DNA from: JAIYDJ01 sp031400505
GTDB lineage: Bacteria; Pseudomonadota; Alphaproteobacteria; Rhodobacterales; Rhodobacteraceae
Direction: 5' to 3'
NCBI GenBank assembly: GCA_031400505.1
Contig: JANNPZ010000023.1
Location: 1 to 64,000 of the forward strand
Length of the DNA stretch: 64,000 nucleotides
This document shows positions 58,799-64,000 of this stretch, in pieces. Each line of letters starts with the position of its first letter. Position 1 is the first letter of the stretch. Below the pieces are notes generated by a model. The model saw only the letters and a program-made list of their open reading frames with translations, was not told the origin of the DNA and made no database searches. A program made the position numbers and the translations under genes.

Positions 58799-59959
58799 AT
58801 GCCGCAGGTCACAGTGCTGTTGGGAACCACCAAGGGGGCGTTTTTGCTGACGGGGGATCAAGCGCGCGACGGCTGGCAGGTCAGCGGGCCGCATTGCGAC
58901 GGCTGGCCGATCAACCATGTGGTGGCCGACCCTGCCACGGGCACGATCTGGGCGGGGGGCGGTGGTGAATGGCCGGGGGCGGGGGTCTGGCGGTCCGTCG
59001 ATGGCGGGGCCTCGTGGGATTTGTCGTTGCTGGCAAACGGCTCGCTGGATGACATGCTGCGCAATGATCCGGACGTTGCCGCTTATCTGGGCCGGGGGCC
59101 TGCGCCCGATGCGCCGTTCAAGGGCGATGTTCAGGCGGTCTGGTCGCTGGCGCTGGCGGGCGACACGCTTTACGCCGGGGGCAAGCCGGGCAAGCTTTAC
59201 CGCAGCACCGACAGGGGCGTGTCATGGGCCGATGTGCCCGGCATCAACGCCCATCCCGACCGGCAGGGCTGGCAGCCGGGCGGGGCGGGGCTGGTGTTGC
59301 ATTCCATCGTGACCGATCCGGGTGATCCGGCCAAGCTGTGGGTCGGGATTTCGGCCGCCGGGGTCTTTGCGACCGAAGATGGCGGGGCGACGTGGGAGGG
59401 GCGCAACCGGCTGTCCAACGCGGGCCACGCCCATGTGCATATCGGGTCTGAGGCGACGCATGCGCCGCATGAAACCGGGCTTTGCGTGCACAACATCGTG
59501 CGGGCACCGGGCAGCCCGGATGTGATGTACCAGCAGAACCACCATGGGGTCTATTCCAGCCAGGACGGCGGACGCAGCTGGCAAGAGATCAGCGACGGTT
59601 TGCCTTCGACATTCGGCTTTCCCATTGCGGTCGATCCGGCGGATCCTGCAACGATCTGGGTGCTGCCCTTGAACGGCGACACTCAGGGCCGTTTTCCGCC
59701 CGGCGCCTCGGCTGCCGTCTGGGGGTCGCGCGATGGCGGGCAGACCTGGACAACCGGGCGGGCCGGCCTGCCACAGCAGAATTGCTTCTTTACCGTCCTG
59801 CGGCAAGCGATGTCGGTAGACCGCGCCACCCCCACTGGCGTCTATTTCGGCACCAACTCCGGATCGGTCTTTGCCAGTCTGGACGGCGGCATCGAATGGA
59901 GCGAGATCGCGCGCCACCTGCCTACCGTTCTGTGCGTCGAAACCCTGACCACGCAATGA
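58799..59959 (+). CDS. Asp-box (BNR) beta-propeller protein
   Basis: A 386-residue cytoplasmic-looking protein with six Asp-box repeats of form S-x-D-G-G-x-x-W: SVDGGASW, STDRGVSW, TEDGGATW, SQDGGRSW, SRDGGQTW and SLDGGIEW. This is the sialidase/VPS10 type beta propeller. No signal peptide is visible and catalytic sialidase residues are not evident, so it is a propeller of unknown ligand rather than a proven sialidase. AGGAGG precedes the ATG. It overlaps the sulfatase start by four bases. Confidence 0.85.
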   Translation: MPQVTVLLGTTKGAFLLTGDQARDGWQVSGPHCDGWPINHVVADPATGTIWAGGGGEWPGAGVWRSVDGGASWDLSLLANGSLDDMLRNDPDVAAYLGRGPAPDAPFKGDVQAVWSLALAGDTLYAGGKPGKLYRSTDRGVSWADVPGINAHPDRQGWQPGGAGLVLHSIVTDPGDPAKLWVGISAAGVFATEDGGATWEGRNRLSNAGHAHVHIGSEATHAPHETGLCVHNIVRAPGSPDVMYQQNHHGVYSSQDGGRSWQEISDGLPSTFGFPIAVDPADPATIWVLPLNGDTQGRFPPGASAAVWGSRDGGQTWTTGRAGLPQQNCFFTVLRQAMSVDRATPTGVYFGTNSGSVFASLDGGIEWSEIARHLPTVLCVETLTTQ

Positions 59960-61558
59960 CCGCGCGCCCCAACGTCATCCTGATCCTGGCCGATCACCTC
60001 GGCTTTGCGGATCTTGGCGTGACGGGATCGGAAATCCGCACGCCCCATATTGACGCGCTGGCCAAGGGCGGCGCGCTGCTGACCGCGATGTACAACTGCG
60101 CGCGGTGTTACCCTACGCGGGCGTCACTGCTGACCGGGCTTTACCCGCATCAGGCCGGGGTCGGGCATATGGGCGCGCATCTGGGCACGCCCGCCTATCA
60201 GGGCTTCTTGCGCAACGACACCGCCACCATTGCCGAACACCTGCGCGCCGCCGGATACCGCACGCTGATGTCAGGCAAATGGCATGTCGCGGGGGATTTC
60301 ATGGCGCGCGAGGTTGACAGCTGGCGCGTCGGCGACATGGACCACCCCGCGCCAGCGTGGGTTCGATCGGTTCTATGGCATCGTTGACGGGGTCACCCAT
60401 TTCTTCAGCCCACATTTCATGCTGGAGGATGACGCCCGCGTCGATGTCTATCCCGATGATTTCTATTTCACGGATGCGATCACCGACAAGGCGGTCGGGA
60501 TGATCGACGAGGCGCTGGCCGACGAGGTGCCGTTCTTCCTCTACCTCGCCCAGACCGCCCCACATTGGCCGCTGCATGCCCACCCCGAGGATATCGCCCG
60601 TTATGACGGGGTCTATCGCGGCGACTGGGACGCGATCCGCACCGCGCGCCACGAGACGATGAACGCGATGGGCCTGTTCCAGACCAACTGGGATATCTCG
60701 CCCCGCGACGCGGGCGTGCGCCCCTGGGACGCCGAGACGCATCGCGATTGGGAAGCCGCCAAGATGGCGACCTATGCCGCGATGGTGGACCGGATGGACC
60801 AGTCTATCGGGCGGCTGGTGGCGGCGCTGAAGGCGCGCGGGCAGTTTGACAACACCCTGATCCTGTTTTTGTCCGATAACGGCGGCTGTGCGGAATTCAT
60901 GGCCGAGGACGGCTGGGCCAAGTTCTTTCCCGATACGCTGCGCGGTGGCCGCAAGATCGCCATGGGCAACCGCCCCGACATCCGCCCCGGCGACGCGCAG
61001 ACCTATCAAAGCTATGACAAACCCTGGGCCAACGTCTCGAATGCGCCGTTCCGGCTGTTCAAGCATTATGTCCACGAGGGCGGCATCTCGACCCCGCTGA
61101 TCGCGCATTGGCCTGCCGGGCTGGCGCCGCAACCCCCTCGCCATGCCGCCTGCCATGTGGTGGACCTGTTGCCTACGATCCTAGATGTCACCGGCGCGCA
61201 ATACCTGGCCGAACTCGGCGGGACGGCCATCCAGCCCGTCGAAGGGGAATCGCTGCTGGCCCTGCTGCAAGGGCAGGACTGGACACGCGCCGCCCCGATC
61301 TTCTTTGAACATGAAGGCAACGCAGCCATCCGCACTGGCGAATTCAAGCTGGTGCGGCAGTACGGGCAGACGTGGGAGCTATACGACATGTCGGTGGACC
61401 GCACAGAGTTGCACGATCTGGCAGGGCAGTGCGGTCGCATCGAGACGGACCTGCTGCTGAGCTACGACGCATGGGCGCAACGTGTCGGTGTGCTGGACTG
61501 GTCGGTGGCGTTGCCGCGTCTGATTGATGCGTGGAAAATCGGGTCTGCCGAAGGCTGA
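59956..61558 (+). pseudogene. Arylsulfatase-family gene interrupted by a +1 frameshift
   Basis: The first frame encodes MTARPNVILILADHLGF, the modification site C51-Y-P-T-R55 (CxPxR formylglycine motif) and GKWHVAG, then runs out of frame near residue 129. The second frame carries on with PRQRGFDRFYGIVDG, LSDNGGCAEF and the C-terminal half to 61558. Removing one C from the CCCC run at 60345-60348 joins the halves into a 533-residue sulfatase. The gene is either a real pseudogene or a sequencing error in a short C run. The first metal-site motif reads ADHLG rather than ADDLG. It would hydrolyse a sulfate ester, or with its DH motif a phosphonate ester. Co-transcribed with the Asp-box gene. Confidence 0.85.
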
Positions 61559-61648
61559 TGCGGTTTCGCTTCTGCCATGCCGCGTGTCGTTGGCAGACGT
61601 GCCACAGCGCCGGGCAGCGGCTATCCCCATGCTGACCCCGGAGATTGC

Positions 61649-62812
61649 ATGTCGCCCCAGATCCTGATCACTGCCCGCGTGCCCTTGGCCGCCTTTGCGG
61701 CGATGGGCATCTGCTGGGGCAGCTTTGCAGCCGAATTGCCGGATCTCAAGGCAATGCTGGGTGTCGACGAGGCGCAGCTTGGTTTGCTGATCCTGTTCAC
61801 GCCGATTGCCGCGGTGCTCTCGATGCTGCTGGCCCCGCGCGTGGGGCATGCCCTGGGCAGGCACGCCCTGTTGATTGCGACGCTTGCCATGGGGCTGGCC
61901 TTTGTGCTGCCCGGACAGGCATCGGCGATCTGGGTCTTTCCGATTGCCATGATGTGCTGCGGGGCGGCGACGGGGTTGACCGATGTGCTGATGACCGCGC
62001 GGGTGTCACAGATCGAGGCGGAACGCGGGCTGCATCTGATGAACCTGTCGCATGCCGCCTATTCCTTTGGCTATGCGGGCGCAGCCGTCGCGGTGGGCGC
62101 GATGCGCAGTGCCGCATGGCCACCGTCCTGGGTGATGCTGGCGATTTCGCTGGCAGCGGTGCTGCTGGCGCTTGGGACGATGGAACGCGACGGCACCATT
62201 CACGGGCTGCTGCGCCCCAAAGGGGCGGGGGCCGGGCATCTTGGCCTGATCCCGGTGATCGGCGGCGGGATCGTGCTGATCGCCTTTCTGACCGAGAACG
62301 CCGCCGAGAACTGGTCGGCCCTGCATATCGAGCAGACGCTGGGTGGCAGCCCGGCGCAAGGCTCGGCGGGGCCTGCGGTCATCGCACTGACCATGGGATT
62401 CGCGCGGCTTGCCGGGCAAGGGCTGGTCGGGCGTTTTGGCGCGTTCCGGTTGCTGGCTGGGGGGGCGATGCTGTCGGGGTCGGGGGCGCTTGTTGCAGCA
62501 GCGGCGGTCAACCCAGGCATGGCCTATGCGGGGTTCATCATCATGGGCGTCGGCGCGTCAGTGATCTCGCCCACCGCTTTCTCGCTGGTGGGGCAATTGG
62601 CAGAGCCTTCGGCACGCGCCCGCGCGGTGGCACGGGCGACCCTGTTTGGCTATTTCGGCTACTTCTTTGGTCCGCCGATGCTTGGGCTGATCGCGGGCAG
62701 CTTCGGGCTGCGCTTCGCCTTCGTGTTTGCTGCGATCATGCTCATGTCGGTGCTGGTGCTGGCGCCCCTGATGGCCCGCCAACAAGGCGCAGGCGGCGTC
62801 ATTTCTCGGTGA
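61649..62812 (+). CDS. MFS transporter
   Basis: A 387-residue membrane protein with 12 hydrophobic segments. LVGRFGAFRLL is the probable loop between helices 8 and 9, and VSPTAFSLVGQLAEPSARARAVA is near the end. GGAG lies before the ATG at 61649, which gives the normal first helix. It follows the sulfatase by 90 bases and may bring in or export the sulfatase substrate or product, but this is inferred from position. Confidence 0.82.
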   Translation: MSPQILITARVPLAAFAAMGICWGSFAAELPDLKAMLGVDEAQLGLLILFTPIAAVLSMLLAPRVGHALGRHALLIATLAMGLAFVLPGQASAIWVFPIAMMCCGAATGLTDVLMTARVSQIEAERGLHLMNLSHAAYSFGYAGAAVAVGAMRSAAWPPSWVMLAISLAAVLLALGTMERDGTIHGLLRPKGAGAGHLGLIPVIGGGIVLIAFLTENAAENWSALHIEQTLGGSPAQGSAGPAVIALTMGFARLAGQGLVGRFGAFRLLAGGAMLSGSGALVAAAAVNPGMAYAGFIIMGVGASVISPTAFSLVGQLAEPSARARAVARATLFGYFGYFFGPPMLGLIAGSFGLRFAFVFAAIMLMSVLVLAPLMARQQGAGGVISR

Positions 62813-63653
62813 TCCGCACACCGTTGATCCGGCCCAGGGCCGAGTCTTGCCAGACGGATTGCCGCAGATGCCGCAGGTATTCGCCCGCAAGCCGACCGGC
62901 CTTGTTTTGCAGCGATGCATTGCCGCGCCCGCCCAGATTGAAATGCGAGGCCCCTTCGATCACCGCAAGCCGCTTTTGCCCGGGGGGAAGGCCCTCCCAC
63001 GCGGTAAGCCGGGTTTGCCACGATCCGTCATAGCCATCGTCTTCGGTGCCTGTCAGCATCAGAACCGGCGCCGTGACGTCTGCCCAGGCCCCGGTATCGG
63101 AAAAGGCCCAGCCGGTTCCTTGCGGCGACACCGCGATATAGGCGTCAAAACGCTGCTTTCCGCGAAAGGGAAGCCCGCTTTGTGCGCCCGCCTCGATCAT
63201 CGTCAGGGCGGCCCCCATCGAATGACCGCCCAGCACGAAGGGGTCGGGGCGGCAATCCTTGGTGGCATAGTCGATGGCGGCCTGCAGATCGCGCGCGCGC
63301 CCGGTCCAGATGGCCGGGTCTTGCAACTGCGCCTCGATTGCGCCACGCCGCTTGATCCCAAAAAGTGCCCGCGGCCCCGAGTCGCGATGCTCCATCGCCA
63401 GAACTCGGTAGCCTTCCGCCACCGCGAGCGCATCCAGATATTCCATCGCCCGTTCGTCTCCGCCCAACCCATGCGACAGGATCAGCGTCGGCGCACAAAC
63501 GCCGTCCCAGTCACCGGCCAGCCGTGCCGCATAGCTCTGGCCATCGGCAAGGCGGATTTCCACGGTTTCGGCATTGCCGGTGGCGGGAATGCTGCCCGTT
63601 GCGAACAGACAGATGGCAAACGAAGTGAGATACGATTTCATCGACAAAAGCAT
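62799..63653 (-). CDS. Secreted alpha/beta hydrolase
   Basis: A 284-residue protein with a signal peptide (MLLSMKSYLTSFAICLFATG, cleaved near residue 25-30). The nucleophile elbow is GHSMG at about residue 142 with the oxyanion part LSHGLGGDERA, and EGASHFNLGG carries the catalytic histidine. The fold is like the dienelactone-hydrolase or PAF-acetylhydrolase branch. AGGA lies before the ATG at 63653. It is convergent with and overlaps the MFS gene by 14 bases. Substrate unknown. Confidence 0.82.
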   Translation of the reverse strand: MLLSMKSYLTSFAICLFATGSIPATGNAETVEIRLADGQSYAARLAGDWDGVCAPTLILSHGLGGDERAMEYLDALAVAEGYRVLAMEHRDSGPRALFGIKRRGAIEAQLQDPAIWTGRARDLQAAIDYATKDCRPDPFVLGGHSMGAALTMIEAGAQSGLPFRGKQRFDAYIAVSPQGTGWAFSDTGAWADVTAPVLMLTGTEDDGYDGSWQTRLTAWEGLPPGQKRLAVIEGASHFNLGGRGNASLQNKAGRLAGEYLRHLRQSVWQDSALGRINGVRITEK

Positions 63654-63772
63654 GACAGTCCTCGTTGCCGTCCTGGCGCCGGGCACCATCGCCCGATCGC
63701 TCTCAGGAACGCTGCGAGTGGCCGTTTCCGCCGCGGGTCGCTGTCACAGCTTCGTGAAGCGGGCTGGCGGGT

Positions 63773-64000
63773 TCAGGCCCAAACCCCTTGGAAATCCGCC
63801 GGCACCAGCAGATTATCGCGGGAAAGATCGGTCGCCTTGCGCTCGCCACACAGCGCCATCGAGATGTCGAGTTCCTTGTGAATGATCTGCAGCGCCTTCG
63901 TGACACCGGCCTGCCCCATCGCGCCAAGTCCATAGATGCAGGACCGCCCGATCATCACGCCCTTGGCTCCCATGGCCAGGGCCTTGAGCACGTCCTGCCC
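63773..64000 (-). CDS. lldD: 3' end of an FMN-dependent L-lactate dehydrogenase-type gene
   Basis: The window holds the last 75 codons; the 5' part lies beyond 64000. The stretch GQDVLKALAMGAKGVMIGRS is the C-terminal FMN phosphate-binding motif of the alpha-hydroxy-acid oxidase family, and MALCGERKATDLSRDNLL is the usual ending of LldD-type enzymes. The enzyme oxidises L-lactate, or a related 2-hydroxy acid, to the oxo acid at the membrane. Its substrate cannot be settled from the tail. Confidence 0.85.
   Translation of the reverse strand, partial: GQDVLKALAMGAKGVMIGRSCIYGLGAMGQAGVTKALQIIHKELDISMALCGERKATDLSRDNLLVPADFQGVWA

Noticed and set aside
1..64000. CRISPR arrays, IS elements, prophage genes or retrons
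   Set aside because: No regular spaced repeats, transposase, integrase or reverse transcriptase frame was found.

Overview
The window comes from a GC-rich alphaproteobacterium of the order Rhodobacterales (Rhodobacteraceae). Evidence: the pckA / chvI-chvG / hprK-rapZ-EIIA-HPr block, a class I lysyl-tRNA synthetase, a methylsuccinyl-CoA dehydrogenase-like enzyme of the ethylmalonyl-CoA pathway, DUF6473 and TIGR02186/TauE genes, and a dispersed GC-hairpin repeat ending in GGGATATTT. Nearly all of it reads as core chromosome with tight operons; stop/start overlaps (ATGA, GTGA, TGATG) are very common.

Layout. 1-4.6 kb: minus-strand operon of a membrane protein, two MerR regulators, a DmdC-type acyl-CoA dehydrogenase, a small RHH-like protein and the start of a GST-like gene, then two hotdog thioesterases on the plus strand. 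4.6-11.8 kb: a TIGR02186/TauE pair, and a nucleoside ABC importer (BMP protein, double ATPase, two permeases) coupled to purine nucleoside phosphorylase. 11.9-14.4 kb: nfu, tsaB, rimI and stress-type small genes. 14.6-19.5 kb: MFS transporter, AAA ATPase, methylsuccinyl-CoA dehydrogenase-like gene, TSUP permease. 19.6-26.9 kb: pckA divergent from chvI-chvG-hprK-rapZ-EIIA-ptsH and an acyltransferase; this joins envelope sensing (ChvIG) to the regulatory PTS and gluconeogenesis. 27-33.1 kb: hbd, DUF6473, etfBA, cobalamin adenosyltransferase, SDR, SH3 protein. 33.2-37.5 kb: parC, a long gap, a lipoprotein and tRNA-Trp. 37.5-39.1 kb: a 25-residue membrane peptide and an AT-rich orphan gene, the only clearly foreign-looking segment. 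39.1-51.3 kb: ettA, a GNAT enzyme, nadD, dacB, terB-like, lysK, DUF4864, a large beta-helix protein that may be a gene transfer agent head-spike homologue, and a SulP transporter. 51.3-58.7 kb: truA, ycjX-GNAT-ycjF, DUF2332, pth, a glycosyltransferase, rplY. 58.8-64 kb: an Asp-box beta-propeller, a sulfatase broken by one extra base, an MFS transporter, a secreted alpha/beta hydrolase, and the 3' end of an FMN lactate-dehydrogenase-type gene.

No CRISPR array, complete prophage, IS element or recognised multi-gene defence island is visible. The candidates most worth following are the AT-rich Cys/His orphan beside tRNA-Trp, the dispersed hairpin repeats, the beta-helix head-spike candidate, the frameshifted sulfatase, and several tiny ORFs and palindromes. 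Family names are given from recognition of the sequence; no database search was run.
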